A DNA stretch of 64,000 nucleotides from Croceifilum oryzae (GCF_030814315.1 NZ_JAUSUV010000003.1:186001-250000), one strand, 5' to 3'; positions 1 through 8,545 are shown, counted from the stretch's first letter. The notes: generated from the letters alone by a model not told the origin. Numbers and translations: made by a program.

Positions 1-2
1 TA

Positions 3-209
3 CCATATGGTCAAATAAAGACATCCTGTCTCATAAATGCAGCCAATTTAATTGGGACTAGTTATAGGCATGTGAATCGAACTATACAGCGGTTCTGTAC
101 GGACGGTTTGGTTGAGCGTAATATCGATGGTGTCTTTATTAAAGACAGAGAAAAATTAAGAGTATTGGCAGGTCATAATATCTATGAACAAACTTATTCA
201 TCCATCTAG
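3..209 (+). CDS. Crp/Fnr-family regulator, C-terminal fragment (cut by window start)
   Basis: An open frame enters from the left edge and ends at TAG 207-209. Its 68 residues read like the winged helix-turn-helix half of a Crp/Fnr-family regulator: INAANLIGTSYRHVNRTI is the recognition-helix region, followed by RFCTDGLVER and the wing-like VFIKDREKL. This arrangement (helix, turn, conserved R..NR, then a hydrophobic GLV/I wing) is typical of YeiL/Crp-type DNA-binding domains. The cyclic-nucleotide-like sensor domain would lie upstream, outside the window, so the ligand cannot be inferred. No start codon is expected in the visible part. Low GC and codon use match the neighbours. The family call is fairly safe; the subfamily is a guess. 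Confidence 0.72.
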   Translation, partial: PYGQIKTSCLINAANLIGTSYRHVNRTIQRFCTDGLVERNIDGVFIKDREKLRVLAGHNIYEQTYSSI

Positions 210-276
210 AAAACAAGGTTGGCTCATAAAGGTAATTTATAATCGTTTGGTTTACCATATATTCGAATTCGACAAG

Positions 277-298
277 GAGGCGGAAACGTCTCTTTTTT
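277..298 (+). terminator. Possible terminator after the Crp-type gene
   Basis: A short imperfect stem (GAGGC pairing with GTCTC, one G-T pair) with a six-base loop is followed by six T residues. It lies 68 bases after the stop of the regulator fragment. The stem is short, so strength is uncertain. Confidence 0.4.
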
Positions 299-338
299 CC
301 AGCCTCAAGAAAGATTGATCACTTTTACTAGTGATTAG

Positions 339-409
339 AATTATATAAAAACTAGGACTTATGTCCTTTACTAGTTACATAAATCTATAATTTAATAACA
401 ATTAGTTAT
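339..409 (+). promoter_or_regulatory. Upstream element A, duplicated before both C39-like genes
   Basis: This AT-rich block contains AATTATATAAAAA, then GGACTTATGTCCTTTACTA (an inverted GGAC-N4-GTCC at 355-366), then TCTATAATTTAATAA. The same ordered elements recur at 4617-4675 before the paralogous gene while flanking DNA differs. The block therefore probably contains the promoter and a regulator site that travelled with the gene duplication. No regulator is assigned; it does not match a PlcR box. Confidence 0.5.
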
Positions 410-479
410 ATAGAAGAAACTCATTTTCGTTTTAGTAGGATTGATAGTAAATAATGACCATCATGAGGAGGATCACAAG

Positions 480-1553
480 ATGAAGAAGACCTTGGTACCA
501 AAACTTGTAATGAGCCTTTTGATTTTCGGATCTGTAGAGGCAAACATGCAAAATACTGCTTTGGCAACAAACCATGTTGTAACCGAAACAAATAATCATG
601 TATGGGATGTTGTAAAAGCTACGATTGCTCAAAAAGTACAGGCGGGATCTACTGAGTTTAAAGAGGTAAGACCGGGTAAAGTGACCCCATTATTGGACAA
701 GGAACATAAAGAAACCGTTTATTTTGTTGAATTAGTGAAAGCAAGCGAAGCAAAGATTGGTGGATATATGGTCGTATCCAAAGGAAAGGCCATCGAGTTT
801 TCTCTAGGAGATACTCATCCGTTACAGAATGTTGAAAACCCTGTATATTATCTAGGTCCTATCAACTACGCTGAAGATTTAGGCAATCATTATCTAAGGG
901 ACCTGAGGACCGGAGAAAAGTTTTCTAAGGATTCGATTGTCGTAAATAAACAGAGAAGATCAAATGGATTGAAAAGAAAGGAATATGCCTCATCATCGCT
1001 CAGACCGTCATCAGATCCTAGTTCCAGATATTACTACATTCGAAATGTTCCAGACTTTCAACAAAGAGATAATCCGTCTATGAGAAATGCTTGTGTGCCT
1101 ACATCAGCCACAAATGTAATGATGTACTGGGACCAACATGGATACCCTAATTTATCTGGGGACAACAACTGGAAAACAGTAGCAAATCGCTTGGGATCTC
1201 TGATGGACCATGATAGTAGTCATGGAGTTTCTCGAAGCGATATTGAGGATGGTTTGGAAGATTATATTGAAGAACGAGGCTACGACGATCGTTTTTCGGT
1301 GGATAGAGACTGGGTCTTCTTTGGATTTGGTAGTATTGAAGACCAGATAAAAGCAGGAAATCCAACCATGATTAGTATCGATGATTATAGAGGATCAGAT
1401 GGTGGTCACAATGTTACCGTAGTCGCAACAGATGCAAGACATAACAATGAATACGTAGCTGTACATGATAACTGGGAAAGTACTCCGACAGATGTGTGGT
1501 TTGATTACGATGCTGAAGACATTGAAGGAATATATAAAGTAGAAAGAGAATGA
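480..1553 (+). CDS. Secreted C39-like cysteine peptidase (paralogue A)
   Basis: ATG at 480 follows GAGGAGG at 464-470, so I use this start and not the upstream in-frame ATG; product 357 aa. Residues 1-30 form a Sec signal peptide ending near TALA. Residues about 30-170 form a pro-region (GGYMVVSKGK, EFSLGDTHPL) resembling inhibitory pro-domains of secreted cysteine peptidases. The C-terminal domain carries NACVPTSATNVMMYWDQHGYP with catalytic Cys about 205, DGGHNVTVV with His about 310, and AVHDNWEST with Asp about 330: the Cys-His-Asp triad of the peptidase C39-like (Peptidase_C39_2) family. Unlike bacteriocin exporters there is no ABC transporter attached. Substrate unknown. A paralogue about three-quarters identical lies at 4725, so this is a recent local duplication that kept its triad. 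Confidence 0.75.
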   Translation: MKKTLVPKLVMSLLIFGSVEANMQNTALATNHVVTETNNHVWDVVKATIAQKVQAGSTEFKEVRPGKVTPLLDKEHKETVYFVELVKASEAKIGGYMVVSKGKAIEFSLGDTHPLQNVENPVYYLGPINYAEDLGNHYLRDLRTGEKFSKDSIVVNKQRRSNGLKRKEYASSSLRPSSDPSSRYYYIRNVPDFQQRDNPSMRNACVPTSATNVMMYWDQHGYPNLSGDNNWKTVANRLGSLMDHDSSHGVSRSDIEDGLEDYIEERGYDDRFSVDRDWVFFGFGSIEDQIKAGNPTMISIDDYRGSDGGHNVTVVATDARHNNEYVAVHDNWESTPTDVWFDYDAEDIEGIYKVERE

Positions 1554-1723
1554 AGCCTCTTTTTGGATCAGTCACCTAAAAGCACACAATTGACCTAATG
1601 TATCTAGATCCCAATTAAAAATAGAACCAAAAAGTGACTGTTTGTTGCTAATGGGAGAGGGCGCGATTTACTTGTATAGCGATAAATAGCCAATATCTTT
1701 TTACCAGAATGGGAGGTAACAAA

Positions 1724-2281
1724 ATGAAAGATCTTATAAAGTTTACAATTGAAGAAGCGAATGACTACAGTCCCAATTTTGATCAAATCATTGGTACCAT
1801 AAAAAACTGGAGCAGTACTGACAATCATAAAAAGTTGTTTATCTACATGGCCGAGAACGCAGAAGAATATGTGGTCGATGCATCCGCCGATATTTTTCTG
1901 TATGAAAAGCACGAAAAAATCGTAGGTTACATTTTTTTTAATCTTGATCTGAATCCAAAAGGCGAGATCGCTTTTGAATCTAGAATGTTAGAGATACACA
2001 AGGAAGAGGTAGAAGTAGAAGACATTTTAAAAAGATTTAAAGAGATAGAAGAGATTAAAGCATTTGATGGAACCGAATTCTCAACAAGTATCTCTTTTGA
2101 AGATGAAAATTCAGAGTCAGTTCTAAAAACATTGGAAAGTTGGGGAATAAAAGTAGTTTTTGAGGAAGATGATTTCTTTATGGATCAGCAACATCGCGAG
2201 ATTTATCAGCAGCATCTTTTGTATTCTGAAAGAAGATGCGAAATTTTCCCCAAAAAAGTGGATGGTAAGAAATTAGATTAA
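1724..2281 (+). CDS. Hypothetical cytosolic protein, weakly GNAT-like
   Basis: Start ATG 1724 is preceded by GGGAGG at 1711-1716; an in-frame ATG at 1709 lies upstream of that site and is rejected. The 185-residue product is acidic, with no signal peptide or membrane segment. The segment ADIFLYEKHEKIVGYIFFNLDLNPKGEIAFESRMLEI has the look of the central beta strands of a GNAT acetyltransferase (sensor loop, then strand-turn-strand). The usual Q/RxxGxG/A acetyl-CoA loop is absent, so catalysis is not supported. It stands alone between secreted-peptidase gene A and the MFS gene. I do not recognise a named family. Confidence 0.6.
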   Translation: MKDLIKFTIEEANDYSPNFDQIIGTIKNWSSTDNHKKLFIYMAENAEEYVVDASADIFLYEKHEKIVGYIFFNLDLNPKGEIAFESRMLEIHKEEVEVEDILKRFKEIEEIKAFDGTEFSTSISFEDENSESVLKTLESWGIKVVFEEDDFFMDQQHREIYQQHLLYSERRCEIFPKKVDGKKLD

Positions 2282-2358
2282 CTATGAAACAAAAAAGAAG
2301 CTATGACGAACCCAAGGGACAGTAAGCTCTCATGAGGTAGTAGAGGAGAGGCATATTT

Positions 2359-3738
2359 TTGCATACTCGTATCAATCACCATTTACTAATCATCACTATT
2401 TCTATGAATGTTTTTGCAAGTGTTATGAGTACTTCTATGTTGACGATTGCATTTCGTGATGTAGTACATTCCTTCCAAATTAGCTATGAAACTTTACAAT
2501 GGAGAAATATTCTTTTCTTTACCACCTTTGCTGTAGGGTTAGTTTTTTTTGGAAAATTAGCAAATAGAATTGGAGTGCGTCGGCAACTCATTTTAGGTCT
2601 CGGTTTATTTATTGGAGCTTCTCTCATGAGCAGTGTAACAAGGAACTGGTATATGTTTTTAACCTTTCAAGCACTCCAAGGATTAGCTGATGCTTTGATT
2701 GTCCCCACCTTAGTCATATTGATTCGTCTTTGTTTCCCAGAGAATAAAATAGGTTGGGCGTTTGGCTGGTTCTCTGGTACATCAGCAGCCGCCAGTTTAG
2801 TTGGTCCTGCGGTGGGTGGAATCATGCTAAAACATTTTCCTTGGTCTTCCCTCTTTTTCCTATTGTCAGGACTAGCTGTTGTGGCTTTACTTCTCTCAAT
2901 TATATATATACCTCGTTACATTTCAGAGGGAAACCAAAACAAAGTTCCCATCCTTGGAGGGATCGGTCTTTTCGTTATGGTGATTTCCATACAAATGTTA
3001 TTTATGCAACAAATAGATATCGTGATAAAGATAGGCTCGGGGATTGCTGTCCTTTTGGGTTTAGGTACAGTGATTTTTGTTCAAATGAAGAAACAGGGAG
3101 AGGTAGCCATTCTTCCAACAGGAGTATTTCATAATCGAACTTTCATTCTTGCGTGTATTCGAGTTTTTTGTTTATCCGTCGTAAACAATGCGATTACTCT
3201 GTATGCCCCCAGCTATTTACGAGATATACATGCCATTCCTACAGATCAAGTTGGTTGGATTGTCATGGTTGATGCTATCATTAGTCTCTTCTTGTCAGGA
3301 TTAGCTGGCCGATTGGCTGATTCACGCCCTCGCACAGCGCTCGCAGTAGGTATCTTGTTTTCTCTTGTTGCTACGCTCTCTTTTTGGTTCAGTGACCGCT
3401 TTGAATATATCCTGCTATTCAGTTTAATCTACCTACTCCTCGGGATTGGCTGGACGCTTTCAATGCCGTCTCAGAACAAGATTACCATGATGGCCGTTCC
3501 CTCTGAACGTACGGGTGAGTTTATGGGCTTCTTTCAACTAGTCCAGTTTGGAACAGGTGCTTTTGCAGCAGGTATTTTTGCTTCACTTATCAAGGGAACA
3601 GAACCAGATAAAATTAGCTTAGAAGGCTTTCAAACTATGCTTTTGATGAGTGCTGTTTTTCAGATAGTTGCAATGATCACTATCGTAATGGAAGGACGAT
3701 TTTTATTGTTTTTTAAAAGAGGAAGGACGAACAAATAG
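2359..3738 (+). CDS. MFS drug/metabolite exporter (EmrB/QacA-like)
   Basis: TTG at 2359 follows GAGGAGAG at 2343-2350 with good spacing, giving 459 aa; the next ATG (2404) lacks such a site. The protein is almost entirely hydrophobic helices, about 12-14 segments. It carries the MFS motif A region GKLANRIGVRRQLILG after TM2 and FGWFSGTSAAASLVGPAVGG, which matches motif C of proton antiporters (DHA2/EmrB-QacA type). Such proteins export drugs or peptides using the proton gradient. The GNAT gene starts 38 bases downstream on the same strand, with no terminator between, so the two are probably co-transcribed as an export plus acetylation detoxification pair. Substrate unknown. Confidence 0.85.
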   Translation: MHTRINHHLLIITISMNVFASVMSTSMLTIAFRDVVHSFQISYETLQWRNILFFTTFAVGLVFFGKLANRIGVRRQLILGLGLFIGASLMSSVTRNWYMFLTFQALQGLADALIVPTLVILIRLCFPENKIGWAFGWFSGTSAAASLVGPAVGGIMLKHFPWSSLFFLLSGLAVVALLLSIIYIPRYISEGNQNKVPILGGIGLFVMVISIQMLFMQQIDIVIKIGSGIAVLLGLGTVIFVQMKKQGEVAILPTGVFHNRTFILACIRVFCLSVVNNAITLYAPSYLRDIHAIPTDQVGWIVMVDAIISLFLSGLAGRLADSRPRTALAVGILFSLVATLSFWFSDRFEYILLFSLIYLLLGIGWTLSMPSQNKITMMAVPSERTGEFMGFFQLVQFGTGAFAAGIFASLIKGTEPDKISLEGFQTMLLMSAVFQIVAMITIVMEGRFLLFFKRGRTNK

Positions 3739-3776
3739 AAGAATTACCATCTATCATAATAAAGGGAGTGAATCTT

Positions 3777-4292
3777 GTGAGTGCTAATCTAGTCATACGT
3801 GAAGCAACCATTCAGGATTTAGAAGAAATTAGACTAATTTATAATCAAGGGATTGAAGATCGCATTGCTACGTTAGAAGAAACACCTAAGTCGAAAGAAG
3901 ATATCCAGAAGTGGTATGAAGAACATCATCAAGGGAGATATGCAGTATTAGTCATAGAATCTGATCAACAAATGCTGGGTTGGGCATCGTTAAATGCTTA
4001 TTCCCACCGCTATGCTTATCAAGGAGTGGCGGATTTATCTATTTATATTGAGCGTAGTTGGAGAGGAAAAGGATTAGGCTCCCATTTACTGAAGGCGCTA
4101 GAGAATAAAGCAAAAGAAAATCGATTCCATAAGATTATTCTTAGCACCTTCCTGTCTAATTCGTTGGGACAAGGGCTTTATCGAAAGAGGGGATTTCGAG
4201 AAGTAGGGGTATTTGAGAATCAAGGTATAGTAGATGGACAATTTATTGATGTTATGACAATGGAAAAATGGTTAGGTCTAAATAGTGGTTGA
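3777..4292 (+). CDS. GNAT N-acetyltransferase, phosphinothricin-acetyltransferase-like
   Basis: GTG 3777 is best placed behind AAAGGGAG (3761-3768); an in-frame GTG at 3768 overlaps that site. Product 171 aa. It starts with LVIREATIQDLEEIRLIYNQG, as in the Pat/YwnH branch of GNAT enzymes, and contains the acetyl-CoA loop RSWRGKGLGSHLL near residue 100 and the C-terminal GFREVGVF strand. Members acetylate phosphinothricin, methionine sulfoximine, arsinothricin or related amino acids. YRKRGFREVG and the SHRYAYQGVADLSIYI strand agree with that branch. It is the second gene of a probable two-gene unit with the MFS exporter. Exact substrate cannot be read from sequence. Confidence 0.82.
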   Translation: MSANLVIREATIQDLEEIRLIYNQGIEDRIATLEETPKSKEDIQKWYEEHHQGRYAVLVIESDQQMLGWASLNAYSHRYAYQGVADLSIYIERSWRGKGLGSHLLKALENKAKENRFHKIILSTFLSNSLGQGLYRKRGFREVGVFENQGIVDGQFIDVMTMEKWLGLNSG

Positions 4293-4449
4293 TCTTAGCT
4301 TTTTAGTTATTCAATTAGCGTTTAAACAAGGGAGCTTTGGAGAAGCAAGAGAAAGCTTTCTTTGGATTTAGTTAAACGATTGCCCAAGAATCCTGTTGCA
4401 CATATCAGTGTGAGCCTTTTTCCGCTTTTTTTAGAAAGGAGGTGATATC

Positions 4450-4488
4450 GTGGACAGAATTATCAGCATCATAATTGATGGAATGTAG
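4450..4488 (+). other. Twelve-codon ORF with a strong Shine-Dalgarno
   Basis: AAGGAGGTGAT (4436-4446) precedes GTG 4450, which opens a 12-codon frame MDRIISIIIDGM ending at TAG 4486. The otherwise geneless 4293-4724 stretch then has a terminator at 4555-4594. The near-perfect ribosome site is unusual for non-coding DNA, so it may be a leader or small hydrophobic peptide, or a decayed toxin-type gene. Evidence of expression is lacking. Nothing else recognisable was seen in this 430-base gap except the duplicated upstream element. Confidence 0.25.
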
Positions 4489-4554
4489 TATGATATAGGG
4501 TTTAATCGGTCTATAAAGCGATAATGAAGGAAAAATTTTTTAACTATAGCCTAT

Positions 4555-4594
4555 AGCAGTCCTTTCTCAAGACAATGAGGAAAGACTGCTTTTT
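4555..4594 (+). terminator. Rho-independent terminator
   Basis: A 14-base stem (AGCAGTC...GACTGCT with an imperfect CTTTC/GGAAAG middle) and 8-base loop precede TTTT. It probably ends the MFS/GNAT unit or a short RNA from the 4436-4550 region. Confidence 0.7.
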
Positions 4595-4616
4595 AGTTTC
4601 AGAACGAGTGATCAAA

Positions 4617-4675
4617 ATTATATAAAAATGGGGGACACATGTCCTTTACTAAATATCTAGATATATTATTTAATA
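4617..4675 (+). promoter_or_regulatory. Upstream element B, copy of the 339-409 element
   Basis: AATTATATAAAAA, GGACACATGTCCTTTACTAA and an AT-rich TATTATTTAATAA tail follow in the same order as before paralogue A. The GGAC-N4-GTCC arms are at 4633-4636 and 4641-4644. The arms and the following CTTTACTA are conserved while the N4 differs, which suggests a protein-binding or RNA-structural constraint. Confidence 0.5.
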
Positions 4676-4724
4676 AAAGAGAATTATTAATAAAATTAAT
4701 TAACCAACATGAGGAGGATCACAG

Positions 4725-5771
4725 ATGAAGAAAAACGTAGTACCCAAGCTTGTCATAACGCTTTTGATTTTCGGATCTGTGGAGGTAGGCATGTATAGTA
4801 CTGCTCTAGCAGCAAATCATGCTGTAACAGAAGAAAATAACAATGTATGGGATGTTGTAAAAGCTACGATTGCCCAGAAAGTACAGTCTGGATCTGCTGA
4901 GTATAAAGAGGTAAGACCGGGTAAGGTGACCCCATTATTGGACAAGGAACATAAAGAAACCATTTATTTTGTTGAATTAGTGAAAGCAAGCGAAACAAAG
5001 ATTGGTGGATATATGGTTGTATCTAAAGGAAAGGTCATCGAGTTTTCTCTAGGAGATACTCATCCGTTGCAGAATGTTAAAAACCCTGTATATTATCTAG
5101 GACCTATCAACTATGCGGAGGATTTAGGCAATCATTACCTAAGAGACTTGAGAACGGGAGAAAAGTTCTCTAAGGATTCGATTGTCTTGAATAAACAAAG
5201 AAGAACGAATGAGAATAGAGGGACGAACGTCATTCCAGCGTCTAGTTCTCGGCGCGTTATTTCAGGTGTTCCTGACTATCAACAAAGCGATAATACATCG
5301 ATGAGAAATGACTGTGTTCCCACAGCATCTGCGAATGTAATGATGTATTGGGATCAACATGGATATTCTAATTTATCAGGAGATAACAACTGGAAAACAG
5401 TAGCAAATCGTTTGGGAGTCCTTATGGATCATCATGAAAGTGGAGTCTATGTATCCGATATTGAGGATGGTTTGGAAGATTATATTGAAGAACGGGGCTA
5501 TGAGGATCGTTTTTCAGTGGATAGGGATTGGCTAATTTTTGATTTCAGCACTATTGAAAACCAAATAAAAGCTGGGAATCCAGCTATCCTCAAAATCGAT
5601 GATTATCATGGATCAGATGGTGGGCATGCTGTTACAGCGGTTGGCACAGATATAGGAATCACTCATCAATTTGTTGCTGTGCACGATAACTGGGCAAGTA
5701 CTCCAAAAGAGGTGTGGTTTGAATACGATGCTGAAGACATTGAAGATATATTTAAAATAGAAAGAGAGTAA
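4725..5771 (+). CDS. Secreted C39-like cysteine peptidase (paralogue B)
   Basis: ATG 4725 with GAGGAGG at 4711-4717; product 348 aa. Same architecture as the gene at 480: signal peptide ending near TALAA, pro-region with GGYMVVSKGK and EFSLGDTHPL, and a C39-like catalytic domain with NDCVPTASANVMMYW (Cys about 197), DGGHAVTAV (His about 301) and AVHDNWAST (Asp about 321). The pro-regions are nearly identical between the two copies, whereas the linker before the catalytic domain (about residues 160-180) and parts of the catalytic domain have diverged, consistent with duplication followed by change in specificity. A strong terminator follows directly, so it is monocistronic. Substrate and role (nutrient scavenging, autolysis or toxin-like) are unknown. 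Confidence 0.75.
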   Translation: MKKNVVPKLVITLLIFGSVEVGMYSTALAANHAVTEENNNVWDVVKATIAQKVQSGSAEYKEVRPGKVTPLLDKEHKETIYFVELVKASETKIGGYMVVSKGKVIEFSLGDTHPLQNVKNPVYYLGPINYAEDLGNHYLRDLRTGEKFSKDSIVLNKQRRTNENRGTNVIPASSSRRVISGVPDYQQSDNTSMRNDCVPTASANVMMYWDQHGYSNLSGDNNWKTVANRLGVLMDHHESGVYVSDIEDGLEDYIEERGYEDRFSVDRDWLIFDFSTIENQIKAGNPAILKIDDYHGSDGGHAVTAVGTDIGITHQFVAVHDNWASTPKEVWFEYDAEDIEDIFKIERE

Positions 5772-5778
5772 GGATTTC

Positions 5779-5825
5779 AGGGCTACTATCTAAATCAATT
5801 TTTAGTTTTAGTAGCCCTACATCTT
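5779..5825 (+). terminator. Rho-independent terminator after C39-like gene B
   Basis: Perfect 10-bp stem AGGGCTACTA/TAGTAGCCCT (5779-5788 and 5809-5818) with an AT-rich loop, followed by a short T-rich run. Confidence 0.8.
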
Positions 5826-5854
5826 TTAATCAACATCTGGAAGGGGCTGTGATG

Positions 5855-8233
5855 ATGAGATCAACAAATAAGTCTTTCTATTTGTTGTTAGTGATGATTT
5901 TGATAACGACAACACTCATTCCCGTTATATTATTGACAGAAAGTTATGCTGCGGGAAGACTCGATGGATCATATCGAATCTTAAGTTATAATGTACACGC
6001 AAAAGAACCATTCCTTGAAGAGACACCATTCGATGATGATACAGAATATCCTATGAATGCTAAGGATCGCGGAAAGATGATTGGTCAACACATTTTAAAT
6101 GGGGACTATGATATCGTAGTCTTGAGTGAAGTGTTTGATGAAAGCACCACACCCGATTCTGATTTCCAAGAAGGATTACTTGATGAACTTATGGATAAAT
6201 ATCCATACCGAATCGAAGAACTTGGTGATATGGGCATGGCATTCAATCCATTAGATCCAGTAGACACTGATTTTGTAAGAGAAGACAGTGGTCTGATGTT
6301 GCTCACCAAATTCAAACCTCTCGAAAATGAGGATCTTGAAAAGGTTGTTAAAGATATGGAAAATCTTCCGGATACGGGAAGGTTTAGTTGTGAGGAGGAC
6401 ATTGATGCCTCAGGTTTTACCGTTGAGGGATGTAGCAAAGCATGGCATCCATTTTCTGATTCAGATCATCCAGATAATATGGCACAAAAGGGAGTAGGTT
6501 GGGTTCGCTTAGAAAATCCACATTCCTCCAATCCCATTAATGTATTTTTCAGTCATCCTCAGGCTTCATACGGCGATGATCCCCACCTAGAGACAAGAAA
6601 ACAACAATTCACCGAAATAAAGACATTTATGGATAATGTTCTGATGAGAAAAAAATTCCCGAATCGAATAGAAGATATTGTTCTAGCAGGGGATTTAAAT
6701 GTCATAGCAGATACAGATGAATATAGGGATATGATGAATCTCTTTAGTGATATAGGTTTGCAAGATACTTGGAAGCTTGGTTCAAAGAAGGATCCTGGTT
6801 ACTCTTGGAGTCAAAAAAATGACCAACATCCTGGTTCAGGTAACCAACGGTTAGACTATATTTTGGCGAATATTCAAGGCTCTTGTTACCAGCATACAGC
6901 TTTGCGTCGTGATTTTGACAGTAAAGAGGGTCTCGACTTATCCGATCACTACGGAGTAGAGCTGACTGTCGCCCCCCATTATGCCTACTGTTCACCGGCA
7001 GCCGCTTTAACTGACCCGGGAGAAGACATATCACGCATGCGTATCAATAAACAAGGGAATTATCAGTGGGTACACTTTACCAATCCAGGGACCTATACCT
7101 TTACAGTGGCTTCTGAAACGGAACATACTACACCATTTGAGATTACGGCTTATCGGGATGAGGATCTCTCAACCCCATTGAAACCTTGGAAGGGAGATAG
7201 CTTGATTGATAAAGGTGTACAGTTGTCAAAGGATACGGTTTCGTTTGCTCCCTCAGGTCCTTTCTATTTGCGAATCCGACCTGTAAATGAAGATCAAACA
7301 CACAATAAAACATGGACTGGAAATATCAACTTGAAAGTCCGTAAACATACAGGTGTTTCTTGGGATGATGCGATTGCCTTACATCCGTTCAAAGAGACCA
7401 ATGCTACCATGACCAAAGCAGATGACACAGGAACACATCCAATGCAAAAGAAAACCTATTTTGAACTTCGGACTGAACAATTACTCTCCTTAAAAAAACA
7501 AGACTTCACTTTCACACTCACTCAGAAGAGCGTAAATAGTTCAGGAGAGTATACCAAACCAGCTTCTGGAACTCCCAAAGAAAAATTTGGATATCAGCTG
7601 AAAGCCAGTATAGACGGTCCTGATTTGTTCAAAGTAAATGAGACCCAGGTTGGATCATTATGGAGTCTACCGTTTGTAACAAATACAGCAATTCCTCCTG
7701 AATCAGGTGAGTATCGTCTGGTTGTTACAAGACCACAACCTACAAGCAATATACAAGCCCATTTTTCGATGCGGTATACGACGAACTTACGAAATTTGGA
7801 TATTATGACACTCCGTTGTAAGGATCAAGAAGATACTAATATTTTAGACGCTGAGGATGATGACCCGTATCTTAAGTTGAACATTGACGGGGAGTTAAAT
7901 CGTACACTATGGTATGGTGATACAGATGAAAATCAGTCTCACCACGATCCCCAAAGGATTCTTGGCGGTAGCTTAAAGACACACAAGATTCCATTTACTT
8001 CGGTCGAATCTACTCTGTACGAAGAAGATGGGGATGGTACTCCAGACTACGGAGATCCCAATGCAGGCGACACTGATGAGCTTCTTGGATCACTTAGAAT
8101 CGAATCTAGCCTTCTAGATCCAGGTTCCGATGCACTCTCATATAAAACAGCTGACTTTACGAGAGATTCAGATGCTCATTATAGAATGGGATATCAAGTC
8201 CATCTGCCTGGATCAGAGTATACTGGAGAATAG
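5855..8233 (+). CDS. Secreted sphingomyelinase-like EEP-family phosphodiesterase with long C-terminal extension
   Basis: The ATG at 5855 sits 8 bases from AAGGGG (5841-5846); GTG 5849 and ATG 5852 are closer alternatives. Product about 792 aa with a signal peptide ending near ESYAAG. Residues about 35-370 are an endonuclease/exonuclease/phosphatase fold: YRILSYNVHA, IVVLSEVFDE (metal-binding Glu), FFSHPQASYGDD, VLAGDLNVIADTDEY (Asp/Asn pair), QRLDYILAN and SDHYGVELTV (catalytic Asp-His). This is the layout of bacterial neutral sphingomyelinases. About 420 further residues are beta-rich, with PPC-like WVHFTNPGTYTFTV and a possible Ca-binding DGDGTPDYGDPNAGD loop, unlike the short classical enzymes. 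With the phospholipase C at 22397 it could form a lipid-degrading pair; the actual substrate is inferred. Confidence 0.8.
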   Translation: MRSTNKSFYLLLVMILITTTLIPVILLTESYAAGRLDGSYRILSYNVHAKEPFLEETPFDDDTEYPMNAKDRGKMIGQHILNGDYDIVVLSEVFDESTTPDSDFQEGLLDELMDKYPYRIEELGDMGMAFNPLDPVDTDFVREDSGLMLLTKFKPLENEDLEKVVKDMENLPDTGRFSCEEDIDASGFTVEGCSKAWHPFSDSDHPDNMAQKGVGWVRLENPHSSNPINVFFSHPQASYGDDPHLETRKQQFTEIKTFMDNVLMRKKFPNRIEDIVLAGDLNVIADTDEYRDMMNLFSDIGLQDTWKLGSKKDPGYSWSQKNDQHPGSGNQRLDYILANIQGSCYQHTALRRDFDSKEGLDLSDHYGVELTVAPHYAYCSPAAALTDPGEDISRMRINKQGNYQWVHFTNPGTYTFTVASETEHTTPFEITAYRDEDLSTPLKPWKGDSLIDKGVQLSKDTVSFAPSGPFYLRIRPVNEDQTHNKTWTGNINLKVRKHTGVSWDDAIALHPFKETNATMTKADDTGTHPMQKKTYFELRTEQLLSLKKQDFTFTLTQKSVNSSGEYTKPASGTPKEKFGYQLKASIDGPDLFKVNETQVGSLWSLPFVTNTAIPPESGEYRLVVTRPQPTSNIQAHFSMRYTTNLRNLDIMTLRCKDQEDTNILDAEDDDPYLKLNIDGELNRTLWYGDTDENQSHHDPQRILGGSLKTHKIPFTSVESTLYEEDGDGTPDYGDPNAGDTDELLGSLRIESSLLDPGSDALSYKTADFTRDSDAHYRMGYQVHLPGSEYTGE

Positions 8234-8278
8234 GTAACAACACTCTATCAATAAAGATAGGAATCATCTGGAAATAGT

Positions 8279-8323
8279 AGCTCTCCTAAAAATCTATATC
8301 ATGATTGAAAGGAGGGCTTTTTG
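8279..8323 (+). terminator. Terminator after the EEP phosphodiesterase gene
   Basis: Stem AGCTCTCCT (8279-8287) with AGGAGGGCT (8310-8318; one G-T pair) and following TTTTTG. Confidence 0.7.
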
Positions 8324-8325
8324 TT

Positions 8326-8448
8326 CTGGGGCGTGATCGTAAGCTCCCTCTTCGGAAAGATTGGGAACGAGTAAAAGATGATATCATGAGAAAAGCGGTT
8401 CTTCATAAATTCAGAAATCACGATGATATTCGTGAAAAAAATAGCTGA
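8326..8448 (+). pseudogene. Remnant of a NADAR-domain (YbiA-like) gene
   Basis: The frame beginning LGRDRKLPLRKDWERVKDD at 8326, continuing MRKAVLHKFRNHDDIREKNS to TGA 8446, matches the C-terminal part of NADAR-family proteins (riboflavin-intermediate N-glycosidases related to YbiA), where LRPDWE.VK...M...AL.AKF.QH.DLR is a recognisable stretch. There is no start codon, no N-terminal half, and the frame is cut by a terminator stem. I read it as a decayed fragment, probably left by an earlier rearrangement. Identification is from pattern memory only. Confidence 0.55.
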
Positions 8449-8473
8449 GACAACAAATGACTCAGCTATTTTA
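8439..8473. terminator. Bidirectional hairpin between the EEP region and aiiA
   Basis: AATAGCTGAG (8440-8449) pairs with CTCAGCTATT (8461-8470), flanked by A-run and T-run, so it could terminate either strand. It includes the stop of the NADAR remnant and lies 73 bases past the aiiA stop. Confidence 0.65.
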
Positions 8474-8545
8474 TCTTATAAAGAAGCAATCTTATTTTAT
8501 GCAGAAGACTTGGATAAAGTAGATTGAATGAAAACGGCTTACTCC

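Noticed and set aside
210-480. PlcR box upstream of the secreted enzymes
   Set aside because: Despite B. cereus-like exoenzymes, no TATGNAAN4TNCATA pattern was found in this leader; the shared element is different.
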